From the NCBI RefSeq assembly GCF_003071365.1, contig NZ_CP028960.1, positions 1,488,001 to 1,552,000 of the forward strand: a stretch of 64,000 bases of DNA. The letters are read 5' to 3'. Source of the stretch: Methyloceanibacter sp. wino2 (GTDB lineage Bacteria; Pseudomonadota; Alphaproteobacteria; Rhizobiales; Methyloligellaceae). This document shows, piece after piece, positions 55,002 through 63,920 of the stretch. Within the stretch, counting starts at the first letter, position 1. The number at the start of each line of letters is the position of its first letter. The notes beneath the pieces were generated by a model that saw nothing but the letters and a program-made list of their open reading frames with translations, ran no database searches and was not told the origin of the DNA. The position numbers and the translations under genes were made by a program.

Positions 55002-55828
55002 ACATCGAACTCAGTCTCTACCTCGGAAAGCAACTCTACGTCTTTTCCCGTCCAGTAGTGGACTAGTTGCCCAGGAAAGTCCGAATTCAGGATTTCAAGG
55101 GCCATTGCCACGATATCGGCATGCGCCCCAAAGTCGGATGGGAGATGTTTCGCCCACTGACTTGCCCACTTCTGGGCCTTCAACTGCCGCCAATCTCCCT
55201 CGCAGTTGGCAGTTTGCTCATCAAACTGCAGCGTTCGGGCCTGTCGCCAAGTCATGGCGCCAGCCTGGGGGTGCTCTCCGAGAACCTTTGCCATCGTGGA
55301 GACCGTGCGTCTGCTTATGGTCGCCGCCTTGGCAATGGCCGACTGGCTCTCATCGCCCTGGCGAACGAGCCTCCAAGCCGCCTCAAGCTTGTCCCGAGTA
55401 CTTATCGGCAGCTTGTTTTTTGAGTTGCGTTTGAGAGCCTCAACCTGAGCGCCCTTTAGGCCGCCATCGAAGTACTCGACGGGTACTGGCTGACACCAAT
55501 CGACGCTGTGGTACGCGTCAAATCGATGGTGGCCGTCGAGGACGTAGAACCTAGCGCCTATCGGGGCGACCAGGAGCGGGTCTAGCGGAGAAGCGTTGTC
55601 GACCAGGACCCGCACAAGTTCCCTCATGTGTGCGTCGTCCGCCGTCTGTGTCAGCCGCAGGTCGCGCCACTGAAACACCTCCGGCGCGACATGTATTTGT
55701 CCGAGGTCCAGTTTGGGCGGCCTTTCTGTTGGCGGTCGCTCGACCCTCTCAGCCTCCCTGAGCGACTCGTAACCGATTCTGGATTCCCACGAAGGTCGCC
55801 TGATTTCGGGGTATGCTCTTGAGTTCAT
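54998..55828 (-). CDS. ParB-like nuclease-domain protein of the element
   Basis: Protein of 276 residues. The N-terminal 60 residues are charged linker. Then comes a ParB/Srx-like N-terminal domain: PLLVAPIGARFYVLDGHHRFDAYHSV has the GHHR phosphate-binding motif typical of ParB-like proteins (CTP- or ATP-binding fold). A helix-turn-helix follows, ISTRDKLEAAWRLVRQGDESQSAIAKAATISRRTVSTMAKVL. The C-terminal part is Trp/Gln-rich (WRQARTLQFDEQ, WRQLKAQKWASQWAKHL). No ParA is encoded nearby, so plasmid partitioning is unlikely. The ATG overlaps the recombinase stop by one base (TGATG), so it is translationally coupled; a regulatory or recombination-accessory role is inferred. Confidence 0.82.
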   Translation of the reverse strand: MNSRAYPEIRRPSWESRIGYESLREAERVERPPTERPPKLDLGQIHVAPEVFQWRDLRLTQTADDAHMRELVRVLVDNASPLDPLLVAPIGARFYVLDGHHRFDAYHSVDWCQPVPVEYFDGGLKGAQVEALKRNSKNKLPISTRDKLEAAWRLVRQGDESQSAIAKAATISRRTVSTMAKVLGEHPQAGAMTWRQARTLQFDEQTANCEGDWRQLKAQKWASQWAKHLPSDFGAHADIVAMALEILNSDFPGQLVHYWTGKDVELLSEVETEFDV

Positions 55829-57432
55829 CAGCTCGCCCCTTCGCCATCAAACAAGCGGCAATGCCGCGACTGGAAACTAACATTATCCGTGGTCTGAGCA
55901 CTGTGGTGCCAGTGTATCGAGAGGCTCGCAGCCTCCGGGTCCATGACTATCTTGCTAACCGCTTCCCGCAACGCCTTGTTGGCCTGTTCCACGTCAAGCG
56001 GACGCTGCGCTAGAGCGTCCCTGAGCGCAGCGAGCCTTCGCCCCACAAATGGCTGAGCCAATGCGTCTCTCCGGGCTAGAAGCTCTGCTAGGCTGTCTTG
56101 GGCTAAACGAAGCTCATCCTCCTTTTCCAGAAGCAGCCTGCGGAGCGCGGGGCTCTTCGCAACCAGCAATTCATCTGCCAAATCGCGGGCGTCATCGCTC
56201 AGCACGCCCACGATGATGTCCTGCGACTCAATCTCTTCTTCGAGTTCCGCGGAACTGAGCCCACGAGGCGCATCGCGGCAAATAGCCGTTGCGTTCGTGA
56301 CCAGAGCATCCTCGACGTGTCGGTACGGGACGGCGCAATACGCGCAGTCACTAGCGCCCTTTCGGTGGGCCTCTGAACAAACTAGGTAGACGTACTTGCC
56401 CTTAGACACCCTGGTCACCAGACCGCCGCAACGGGCACATCGAATTACACCGGCAAAGATGGAAGCGGGCTTCCTCGACGCATTTCGACCTTTAGGGGCT
56501 ACGGCCAGCATGCGAGCTCTGATGCGCCCAAAGACCTCAGGCTCTATGACAGTTGGAAAGTAACCCTCAATAGGTTCGAGCTTTTCGCGCTTGATTTTGC
56601 CATGACGGTCCTCGCGCTTTTGCTGCGGGGTGAAAGTGCCCACGACGGCCGGATTAGTGAGGAGCTTCTTTACGTAAGAACGGTGCCAGTGCTTTGCTTT
56701 GCGCTGCTTACCGCGTCCTCCCCAGGTTGGAATCTTCTGGTCGTTGAGCCAGGCAGCAATCCTATGCTGGCCCCAGCCTTCGTCGGCTTTGGCAAAAATG
56801 GTCCGCAGGACCTCGGCCCTTTCAGGGATAGCAACGTGCCTCTTCGCCGCATCATCCCACCGGAGCCACCCAGGAAGCATGCGGGTAAACGGCTCCGCTA
56901 GTCCGGCCTTGGCCTTAACTCGCTTGTTCTCATAAACCGCCAGCAGCCTTCTGGATTTCATCGCGCTCTCTTGATGGGCGCGTATGAAGCCAAGAGCCAT
57001 GATGATGAACTCATGGCCACCGTCTTTTTGGAGGGTCTCGGCGTTGTAGACCTTCCCGTCGTAAGACAGGTCAACGAGGTTTATCCCCGCATGCACGATT
57101 TCGTGCATCTTGCCCACGGCCTGCCACACCGTTTCCCGACTAATGCGGTCAAGACTCTCAACGAGCAAATACGAGCCGGTGGCGATAACTCCGGTTCTCA
57201 CCGCGTCGAGAAACTCGCCAAGCTTACCTGACTCTATGTTGAGGCCACGAAACGCGGAGGTCCCTAGGTCCTGGTATGTCAGCGTCTCGTCAAAATCGAG
57301 GTCATGCCGGGCGGCATACTCCCTAGCGGCTTCCATCTGTCTGCGTAGGCTGTCGCCACGAGCCTGCTCGGGGGTAGAGAACCGCACGTAGCTATAGGCC
57401 TTAGGCCGCAAAGCTAGACTCGCATCAGTCAC
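55828..57432 (-). CDS. Large serine recombinase (integrase) of the element
   Basis: Site-specific recombinase of 534 residues. The resolvase domain begins YSYVRFSTPEQARGDSLRRQ, with the nucleophilic Ser in the RFS motif, and has LLVESLDRISRE. A Recombinase domain (LPGWLRWDDAAKRHVAIPERAEVLRTIFAKADEGWGQHRIAAWLN) and a zinc ribbon (CARCGG...VCSEAHRKGASDCAYC) follow, then a long coiled-coil C-terminus with LLEKEDELRLAQDSLAELLARRD. This is the architecture of serine integrases such as phiC31-type and those of ICE/IME elements. Start is a GTG with GGAGGA 6 nt upstream; the first 18 codons of the longer frame are hydrophobic and unlikely. It points toward the ParB-like gene and away from the right attachment end. 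Confidence 0.93.
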   Translation of the reverse strand: MTDASLALRPKAYSYVRFSTPEQARGDSLRRQMEAAREYAARHDLDFDETLTYQDLGTSAFRGLNIESGKLGEFLDAVRTGVIATGSYLLVESLDRISRETVWQAVGKMHEIVHAGINLVDLSYDGKVYNAETLQKDGGHEFIIMALGFIRAHQESAMKSRRLLAVYENKRVKAKAGLAEPFTRMLPGWLRWDDAAKRHVAIPERAEVLRTIFAKADEGWGQHRIAAWLNDQKIPTWGGRGKQRKAKHWHRSYVKKLLTNPAVVGTFTPQQKREDRHGKIKREKLEPIEGYFPTVIEPEVFGRIRARMLAVAPKGRNASRKPASIFAGVIRCARCGGLVTRVSKGKYVYLVCSEAHRKGASDCAYCAVPYRHVEDALVTNATAICRDAPRGLSSAELEEEIESQDIIVGVLSDDARDLADELLVAKSPALRRLLLEKEDELRLAQDSLAELLARRDALAQPFVGRRLAALRDALAQRPLDVEQANKALREAVSKIVMDPEAASLSIHWHHSAQTTDNVSFQSRHCRLFDGEGAS

Positions 57433-57473
57433 TTTCGTTCCTCCACCAAGCCCCAGCGACAACGAACTGCTGA

Positions 57474-57487
57474 GGAGCAAAATCATG
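57474..57487 (+). promoter_or_regulatory. Element-supplied ribosome binding site and ATG for comM 3' part
   Basis: GAGGAG at about 57472-57477 followed 7 nt later by an ATG at 57485 that continues in frame for 12 codons into comM. Together they would let the ATPase half of ComM be translated from a transcript starting in the element. Confidence 0.55.
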
Positions 57488-58414
57488 GGTCATAATTGTC
57501 ATTCAAGCAATAACATTCTGATGGTGGGACCGCCGGGATCGGGCAAATCCATGCTCGCCAAACGCCTGCCCTCGATCCTGCCGCCTCTCGAACCCGCCGA
57601 AATGCTGGAAGTCAGCATGATCCGCAGCCTTGCCGGCGATCTTGCGGGAGGGCGGATCGGGCGCAACCGGCCCTTCCGCGCGCCTCACCATTCCGCCAGC
57701 ATGGCCGCGCTGGTCGGCGGGGGCACCCGGCCCCGCCCCGGCGAAGTGGCGCTGGCCCATCTCGGCGTCCTGTTTCTCGACGAATTGCCCGAGTTCAACC
57801 CCCAGGTCCTCGACGCGCTGCGGCAGCCGCTCGAGAGCGGTGAGACGATCATCGCGCGGGCGAACCACCGCATCGCCTATCCCTCCCGGGTGCAACTCGT
57901 CGCCGCCATGAACCCCTGCCGTTGCGGCCACGCGGGCGAGCCGGGCCATGTCTGCCGCCAGGGGCAATCCTGCGCGGCGCGCTACCAGGCGCGCATCTCC
58001 GGGCCGCTGCTCGACCGGATTGACTTGCAGATCGAGGTGCCGGCCGTCTCTGCCGCCGATCTGGTGCTGCCGCGCGCCTCCGAAGGCAGCGCCGAGGTGC
58101 GGGAGCGCGTGGCTGCGGCACGGTCCATCCAAACGGCGCGCTACCGGAGCCTTGGCCTGCCGCAGGTGCGGACCAACGCGGAGGCCGACGGACAGGTTCT
58201 GGAGAAGGTGGCCACGCCCGATGCGCAAGGATTGGGACTCTTGCGCGATGCGGCGCGAACACTCTCTTTGAGCGCCCGCGGCTATCATCGGACCTTGCGC
58301 GTGGCACGCACGCTTGCGGACCTGGACGGGGCGGAGACCGTCTCCCGCATCCACATCGCCGAGGCGCTCAGCTATCGCGGCGAGGCCCTGCGCCGGACGA
58401 AAGTGGCGGCCTGA
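57485..58414 (+). pseudogene. comM: comM 3' fragment (AAA+ ATPase half), possibly expressed from the element
   Basis: The remaining 298 codons of ComM from 57521 onward: VGPPGSGKSMLAKRLPSILPPLEPAEML (Walker A complete), GRNRPFRAPHHSASMAALVGG, LGVLFLDELPEFNPQVLDALRQPLESG (Walker B-like), CGHAGEPGHVCRQGQSC, and the C-terminal Mg_chelatase_C region RGYHRTLRVARTLADLDGAE. The 12 residues before (MGHNCHSSNNIL) derive from the element. The fragment contains all nucleotide-binding elements but lacks the N-terminal domain, so full ComM function is unlikely from this part alone. The whole frame is intact and not decaying, suggesting a recent insertion or continued use. Confidence 0.88.
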
Positions 58415-58484
58415 AGCCGCAATTCCGCACGATCCTCTCAAGAGTTTCTCAAACTTTCTCTGCCAAGCTCAGCGCCAATGAAAA

Positions 58485-58503
58485 GCCGGGCAAAAAGCCC
58501 GGC
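58485..58503. other. GC-rich hairpin between comM and the histidine kinase gene
   Basis: Perfect 7-bp stem GCCGGGC-AAAAA-GCCCGGC, 71 nt after the comM stop. On the plus strand it is not followed by a T-run, while on the minus strand it is followed by TTTTC; as no minus-strand gene lies here, its role as a terminator is doubtful. Confidence 0.45.
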
Positions 58504-58524
58504 GCATAAACAGGCGTCAAAACA

Positions 58525-60798
58525 GTGCAGTACACGAACTGGCAGAGCTCCGGCGCTGACGGCGCCGGCGGGGTGCGCGCACCCCTGACCATCGCGGCCC
58601 TCGCGCTGGCGCTGATCGGGCTGTGCCTGCTCGGCCTGGGCGGGACCGGAACGCTCGCGCTTGCGCCGCTGCTGCTGGGCTTCGCGCTCTTTGTCGTCGC
58701 CATGCGCATCCAGCCCACGGCCGACCACACCCGGCTCGCGGCCCTGGCCGAGCGGCTCAATACCGACATCGAATCGATCAAGGATCTGCAGTGGGAAATC
58801 CGCGAACGCGAGAGGCGCTATCGCGACCTGCTGGATCACCAGGACGAGGTCATCGCGCGCCGCGATTGGCAAAACAATCTGTCCTTCGTCAACGATGCGT
58901 TTTGCAGAACCTTCGGCGTCGCGCGAGACGACGTTCTCGGTGCGCCGCTGACGCTGCCGATTCTCGACAGCGAATCCGGTTCGAGAAGCGAAGAGACAGG
59001 CGCAGGCCGGAGCACCCGCGTGATCGAGCTGAACACCACATCCGGCCCGCGCTGGTTCGTGTGGGAAGACTTCGTCTTGCCGAGTGAAGACGGAACGGCC
59101 GGCGAGGTTCAGAGCGTCGCCCGCGACGTGACGGAGCAGCGGGCCGCCGAATTGGCTCTGGCGCGCGCGCGCGACGAAGCCATGACGGCGAACCAGGCCA
59201 AGTCGCAGTTCCTCGCTTCGATGAGCCATGAAATCCGTACACCGATGAACGGCATCCTCGGCATGACGGGGCTGCTTCTCGACACCAAGCTTTCGCCGGA
59301 GCAGCTGACCTATGCGCACGCCATTTCGGCGTCGGCGACAACGCTTCTAAGCCTCATCGACGAGGTTCTCGACTTCTCCAAGATCGAGGCGGGTAAGATG
59401 GAGCTGCGCCCCGCGCCGTTCGACCTGTCCGAGGCCATTCAAGGCGTCGTCGAACTGCTCGCTCCCCGCGCCCGCGAAAAGGGATTGGAGATCGGCTGGC
59501 TCGTTGCGCCCGACCTGCCGCAACGCGTGGTGGGGGATGAGATCCGCGTCCGCCAGGTGCTGATCAATCTCCTCGGCAATGCCATCAAATTCACCGAGCA
59601 CGGCGGCGTAAGCCTGTCCGTCAGCCAGGCCGCCGCTTCGTCGGACGCCGGCCGACCAGTCCTCCGCTTCGACGTGACGGACACGGGCCCCGGCGTGCGC
59701 GCCGATGCGCTCGAGCGCATCTTCGCCGAGTTCGAACAAGCCGATCAGGGTCCGACGCGCCGCCATGGCGGGACGGGACTTGGCCTCACGATTTCGAAGC
59801 GGCTCGTGCAGGCGATGGGCGGTGACATCCGGGTTGCAAGCCGGCCGGGCGCGGGAACGACGTTCAGCGTCGACCTCCCGCTCGAGGCCCCTATCGACAC
59901 CCCGCGCCTCGGCGCCGCGTGGCCAAAGCCCATGGCGGGCGAACGTGTGCTCGTCCTGCTGGAAGGCCAGACCGAGGCGACGATCTTGCGGGAGCTCATC
60001 GCCAGCGCCGGTGCGCCTGTGACGTGCGTCTCCCGCGCCGAAGCCGCCCGTGTGGCCCAAGATGCCGCGGGCGAAGGCGCTCCCTTCAGCGGCTTACTGA
60101 CCGATATGGCGAACGCCGAGTACGGCGCGCGGTCCCTCGTTCCGCTGCTCGGCGGCGCTCAAGGCCAGCCGGGACCCCGCGTGGTGGTCGTCATCGACCC
60201 GGGCGAACGCGATGCCTACGCAGCGGTCGCAGGTCAGGGCCATACCGCCTTTCTGGTGCGTCCGGTGCGGCCCGTCTCGGCACTGACGCGCCTGTTCGCC
60301 CCGCTGGAAACGGCCCAGAACTCCGTCCACCGTCTCGGCGGCGCCGGCCCCGCCCGCGACCCTGCAGCAACGGGGCTGTCGGTTCTGCTCGCCGAAGACA
60401 ATGACATCAACGCCTTGTTGGCGCGCACCGTCCTTATGAAGGCCGGAGCCGCCGTGACCCGCGCGCGCAACGGCGCCGAAGCCATCGCGAAAGCCAAGGA
60501 CGCGCTCGGCACTGGATCCGGCTTCGACCTGATCCTGATGGATATCCACATGCCGGACGTCGGCGGGATCGAGGCTGCGGCCCGAATCCGCGCCCTTTAT
60601 CCCGGCAGCGCGGAACCGGGGACCGGGCGTCCGCCGATCGTTGCCCTGACCGCCAATGCCTATGCGGAGGACCGTGAATCCTATCTCGCGGCCGGCCTGG
60701 ACGACTATCTCGCCAAACCCTTCGAAAAACGGGACTTGGAAGAGCTGGTCCAGCGCTGGCAGCGAAACCGCTACACGGCCGGGGCCGGGGCTGCCTAG
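58525..60798 (+). CDS. Hybrid histidine kinase with PAS, HK, degenerate and true receiver domains
   Basis: Membrane-associated sensor kinase of 757 residues starting with GTG. Residues 18-60 carry two short membrane helices. A PAS-like domain ([22 protein letters not shown]) precedes the kinase: HisKA with phosphorylatable His in [15 protein letters not shown], then ATPase boxes [27 protein letters not shown] and [16 protein letters not shown] first receiver-like domain (about 470-590) is degenerate: the acidic pair is weak and the Lys is replaced by Arg in LVRPVRP. The last receiver (about 620-750) is canonical: [23 protein letters not shown] and LAKPF. Input signal and downstream partner are unknown; phosphotransfer to a separate HPt is likely. 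Confidence 0.9.
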   Translation: MQYTNWQSSGADGAGGVRAPLTIAALALALIGLCLLGLGGTGTLALAPLLLGFALFVVAMRIQPTADHTRLAALAERLNTDIESIKDLQWEIRERERRYRDLLDHQDEVIARRDWQNNLSFVNDAFCRTFGVARDDVLGAPLTLPILDSESGSRSEETGAGRSTRVIELNTTSGPRWFVWEDFVLPSEDGTAGEVQSVARDVTEQRAAELALARARDEAMTANQAKSQFLASMSHEIRTPMNGILGMTGLLLDTKLSPEQLTYAHAISASATTLLSLIDEVLDFSKIEAGKMELRPAPFDLSEAIQGVVELLAPRAREKGLEIGWLVAPDLPQRVVGDEIRVRQVLINLLGNAIKFTEHGGVSLSVSQAAASSDAGRPVLRFDVTDTGPGVRADALERIFAEFEQADQGPTRRHGGTGLGLTISKRLVQAMGGDIRVASRPGAGTTFSVDLPLEAPIDTPRLGAAWPKPMAGERVLVLLEGQTEATILRELIASAGAPVTCVSRAEAARVAQDAAGEGAPFSGLLTDMANAEYGARSLVPLLGGAQGQPGPRVVVVIDPGERDAYAAVAGQGHTAFLVRPVRPVSALTRLFAPLETAQNSVHRLGGAGPARDPAATGLSVLLAEDNDINALLARTVLMKAGAAVTRARNGAEAIAKAKDALGTGSGFDLILMDIHMPDVGGIEAAARIRALYPGSAEPGTGRPPIVALTANAYAEDRESYLAAGLDDYLAKPFEKRDLEELVQRWQRNRYTAGAGAA

Positions 60799-60979
60799 GC
60801 ACTGGACTCCACTTCAGCCACACGCGGATATCCACCGCCTGTCACATAGGGTTCGAATTGGTTTGCTAACCCGCTTCTGATGTGGCCGAATCGGGGGTGG
60901 CCGGAAGGCCCTGCGATCCGTCGAGAGCTTGGCTTAAGCCTCGCGGTACGATCCCCGAAAATGTCAGGTGGGCAGCACC

Positions 60980-61984
60980 ATGCCGACGAAAACGACTCCG
61001 GGACGCTTTGCAGAGAAGTTTCTGGTGGGAGCCAAATTCCCCGGCTTGAATTTCCGAGGCGTCCCCGGCGGACTGCCCTTCATGGGCAGGGGCGGCGCTT
61101 TGGGCAAAGGCGGATTATCGTCCGGTCTTCGCGGGCGGTTTCAGCCGCCGCAAGTCTACGGGCGGATGGGCTCGCTCGAAGTCCGGCTCGCCCGAAAGAA
61201 GAGCGAAATCCGCCGAGCGCAGCGGCTCCGCTACAAAGTGTTCTACGAGGAGATGGCGGCCACGCCCAACGCGCTGGCCATGCTGTCGCGCCGCGACGAG
61301 GATGCGTTCGATCCGATTTTCGACCATCTCCTGGTGCTGGACCACGGCGATCCCAACCGAAAGGGGTGGAGGCGGCCCAAGGTGGTCGGCACCTATCGCG
61401 TTCTGCGCCAGGATATCGCCGACGAACACGACGGGTTCTACACCCAGGGCGAATACGACATCGAACCGCTCATCCAGTCCAAATCCGGGAACAGCTTCAT
61501 GGAGCTTGGCCGCTCCTGCGTGCTGAAGCCGTACCGCAACCGCCGGACCGTGGAGCTTCTGTGGCACGGCATCTGGTCCTACGTGCGCCAGCACGGCGTC
61601 GACGTCATGGTCGGCTGCGCCAGCTTCCCGGGCGTCGATCCCGCTCAGCATGCGATGGCGCTCAGCTTCCTGCACCACACCGCCAGCCCGCCCGAGGAAT
61701 GGCGCGTCTCGGCCCACGACCATCTGCGTGTCGACATGAACATGATGCCGCAGGAAGCGCTGAACATGCGCGCGGCGCTGAAGGCGATGCCGCCGCTGAT
61801 CAAAGGGTATCTGAGGCTCGGGGCCTATATCGGTGACGGCGCGGTGATCGACCGGCAGTTCGGGACCACGGATGTCCTGATCATCCTGCCGGTGGAGCAC
61901 ATCAATTCGCGCTATTTCGCCCATTTCGGCGCACCGGACGAACTCGCGGCGCCGGTCGCGCATGATTTCGGGCCGCTGAACTAG
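60980..61984 (+). CDS. olsB: OlsB-like L-ornithine N-acyltransferase (GNAT)
   Basis: Acyltransferase of 334 residues matching OlsB, which transfers a 3-hydroxyacyl chain from ACP to ornithine in ornithine-lipid synthesis. Landmarks are RRAQRLRYKVFYEEMAA, the VVGTYRVLRQ strand, FMELGRSCVLKPYRNRRTVELLWHGIWSYV (acyl-CoA/ACP site) and MVGCASFPGVDP, with a C-terminal PPLIKGYLRLGAYIGDGAVIDRQFGTTDVLIILP. Ornithine lipids are common in alphaproteobacteria under phosphate limitation. Start at 60980 is preferred; a GTG four codons earlier is possible. The second enzyme may be the PlsC-like protein at 16875. Confidence 0.87.
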   Translation: MPTKTTPGRFAEKFLVGAKFPGLNFRGVPGGLPFMGRGGALGKGGLSSGLRGRFQPPQVYGRMGSLEVRLARKKSEIRRAQRLRYKVFYEEMAATPNALAMLSRRDEDAFDPIFDHLLVLDHGDPNRKGWRRPKVVGTYRVLRQDIADEHDGFYTQGEYDIEPLIQSKSGNSFMELGRSCVLKPYRNRRTVELLWHGIWSYVRQHGVDVMVGCASFPGVDPAQHAMALSFLHHTASPPEEWRVSAHDHLRVDMNMMPQEALNMRAALKAMPPLIKGYLRLGAYIGDGAVIDRQFGTTDVLIILPVEHINSRYFAHFGAPDELAAPVAHDFGPLN

Positions 61985-62050
61985 TCGGGGCGCTGACGCC
62001 CGCCGCCGATGTCGTTTGACGCCGTGCGGAGCGCTACCTAAATTTCCCGC

Positions 62051-63145
62051 ATGGGTCATACGGACGTCAAAAGCGCCATGGCGGCGGCGGACGCAGCAGC
62101 CGGATTGCGCCAGCTCAACGAACGCTCGCGCGAAATCTTCCGGCGCATCGTCGAGACCTATCTGGAGACGGGCGAACCGGTCGGCTCGCGCAATTTGAGC
62201 CGTGCCCTGCCGATGACCCTGTCTCCGGCCTCCGTACGCAATGTCATGTCCGACCTCGAGGGGCTGGGGCTGATCTACGCCCCGCACACGAGCGCGGGCC
62301 GGCTGCCGACGCAAACCGGCTTGCGGCTCTTCGTGGACGGCCTGCTGGAGATCGGCGACGTCACGGAGGCGGAGCGCAAGGAAATCGAAGCCCGCATCGG
62401 TGCGAGCGGCCGCCACCGGGGCGTGAAGGATTATCTCGCCGAGGCCGGCGAAATGCTGTCGGGCCTGTCTCGCTGCGCCGGTGTGGTCTTGGCCGAGAAG
62501 CAAAGCAAGACGCTGCGGCAGGTTGAATTCGTCAATCTCGGTCAAGGTCAGGCGCTGGCGGTGCTCGTGAGCGAAGACGGGGACGTCGAAAACCGCATCG
62601 TGACGCTACCTCAAGGATTGCCGCCGTCGTCCCTGAACGAAGCGACGAACTACATGAACGCGCGTATCGCCGGCATGACGCTGGAAGAGGCGCGCAAGCG
62701 CGTCGAGACGGAGATCGAGGAACGGCGCGCTCAGCTCGACGAACTGACGGCGCGGGTGGTCACGGACGGACTCGCGACCTGGTCTGGGGAGGCCGACAAT
62801 CGCCAGAGCTTGATCGTGTGCGGCCGGGCGCATCTTCTCGAGGACATCAAGGCAATGGAGGACCTCGAGCGGGTCCGGCTGCTGTTCGAGGATCTCGATG
62901 CCAAAAAAGGGCTGATCCAACTGCTCGGTCTTGCCGAACGGGCCCAGGGCGTCCGGATTTTCATCGGTTCGGAGAACAATCTTTTCTCTCTCTCCGGCTC
63001 GGCTCTGATCGTGTCCCCGTTTGAGGACTCAGAACAGAAGATCGTCGGCGTGCTGGGCGTCATCGGCCCGACGCGCCTCAACTACGCCCGCATCATTCCG
63101 ATGGTGGATTACACCGCGCGGCTCCTCGGGCGGCTCGTCCCGTAA
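62051..63145 (+). CDS. hrcA: Heat-inducible transcription repressor HrcA
   Basis: Repressor of 364 residues binding CIRCE operators upstream of chaperone genes such as groESL. The N-terminal winged helix contains [52 protein letters not shown], the HrcA hallmark. A GAF-like domain ([22 protein letters not shown]) and the [24 protein letters not shown] end are typical. No CIRCE palindrome is visible upstream of hrcA itself in this window. grpE follows after 100 bp, as in most alphaproteobacteria. Confidence 0.95.
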   Translation: MGHTDVKSAMAAADAAAGLRQLNERSREIFRRIVETYLETGEPVGSRNLSRALPMTLSPASVRNVMSDLEGLGLIYAPHTSAGRLPTQTGLRLFVDGLLEIGDVTEAERKEIEARIGASGRHRGVKDYLAEAGEMLSGLSRCAGVVLAEKQSKTLRQVEFVNLGQGQALAVLVSEDGDVENRIVTLPQGLPPSSLNEATNYMNARIAGMTLEEARKRVETEIEERRAQLDELTARVVTDGLATWSGEADNRQSLIVCGRAHLLEDIKAMEDLERVRLLFEDLDAKKGLIQLLGLAERAQGVRIFIGSENNLFSLSGSALIVSPFEDSEQKIVGVLGVIGPTRLNYARIIPMVDYTARLLGRLVP

Positions 63146-63245
63146 GGCCTCCGCCACGGCGATCCCCGCCTTCTCCCTTGATTTTTGTCGCCGCCCGGTC
63201 GATATCCGGGGCTCTTCCTGTCAATCCAAACGCTTGAGAGTTTTG

Positions 63246-63908
63246 ATGCCGGACGAACCTTCCGATACCCGCCCCAATGACAAGCCGCAGGCGCCGCAAG
63301 GCGCACCGGAGGCGTCCGCCACCAAGGACGCCGGCACCGACGTCGCGGGCGATCTCGAGGCGCTGCTGACGGAAAACGCGGACATGCGCGACAAGGTCTT
63401 GCGCACCATGGCCGACATGGAGAACCTGCGCCGCCGCACCGAGCGCGAGAAGGAAGATACCTCACGCTACGCCATCTCGAATTTCGCGCGCGATGTTCTC
63501 ACCATCGGCGACAATCTACGCCGCGTGCTCGAACATGTGCCGGCGGAGGCGGCGGAAAAGGACCCGGCGCTCAAGAGCCTTCTCGAAGGCGTGGAGCTGA
63601 CCGAGCGCGAGCTGCTCAAGATGATGGAGAAGCATGGCGTCACGCGGCTGGAGCCGCTGGGGCAGCGCTTCGACCCGAATCAGGAGCAGGCCATGTACGA
63701 AGTCCCGACCACGGACGTGCCGGACGGCACGGTGGTGCAGGTTATGCAGGCTGGCTTCACCATCGGCGATCGGGTCTTGCGGCCCGCGCTTGTCGCCGTG
63801 TCCAAAGGCGGACCGAAACCGGCCCCGGCGCCGAAAGGCGGTGCGCCTGAGGGCAACGGCTTCGGTACCGGCCCTGCCGCCAACGACGACACCAAAGGCA
63901 AGAGCTAG
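63246..63908 (+). CDS. grpE: Nucleotide exchange factor GrpE
   Basis: Co-chaperone of DnaK, 220 residues. The N-terminal acidic tail and coiled coil (DLEALLTENADMRDKVLRTMADMENLRRRTEREKED) are followed by the four-helix and beta-wing domain (LKMMEKHGVTRLEPLGQRFDPNQEQAMYEVPT, then GTVVQVMQAGFTIGDRVLRPALVAVSKG), matching GrpE. A Lys/Pro/Gly-rich tail closes the protein. The ATG at 63246 is chosen over a longer frame overlapping hrcA. Confidence 0.95.
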   Translation: MPDEPSDTRPNDKPQAPQGAPEASATKDAGTDVAGDLEALLTENADMRDKVLRTMADMENLRRRTEREKEDTSRYAISNFARDVLTIGDNLRRVLEHVPAEAAEKDPALKSLLEGVELTERELLKMMEKHGVTRLEPLGQRFDPNQEQAMYEVPTTDVPDGTVVQVMQAGFTIGDRVLRPALVAVSKGGPKPAPAPKGGAPEGNGFGTGPAANDDTKGKS

Positions 63909-63920
63909 CAGGCAGCGCGC

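Larger units (their letters stand above)
53518..57520. mobile_element. About 4.0 kb integrative element inserted in comM
   Basis: The element runs from the ATG at 53518-53520 to the base before the ATG at 57521-57523; the shared ATG is the putative crossover core, as serine recombinases use very short cores. It encodes a large serine recombinase, a ParB-like protein, an XRE-type regulator and a small unknown protein; no conjugation, phage structural or clear replication genes. Coding sequence is visibly more AT-rich than flanking comM. No long flanking direct repeats occur, which argues against a transposase-type or tyrosine-integrase insertion. Exact ends need an intact comM from a relative. 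comM is a known island hotspot in Acinetobacter (AbaR islands, via a different transposition system). Confidence 0.88.

Noticed and set aside
57485-58414. comM 3' half as an independent complete gene
   Set aside because: It lacks the N-terminal domain; the other half lies 4 kb upstream in the same frame and its first residues come from the element.
58485-58503. GC-rich hairpin as terminator of comM
   Set aside because: The T-run follows on the minus strand only, and no minus-strand gene precedes it.
61985-62050. CIRCE operator upstream of hrcA
   Set aside because: No TTAGCACTC-N9-GAGTGCTAA-like repeat is present.
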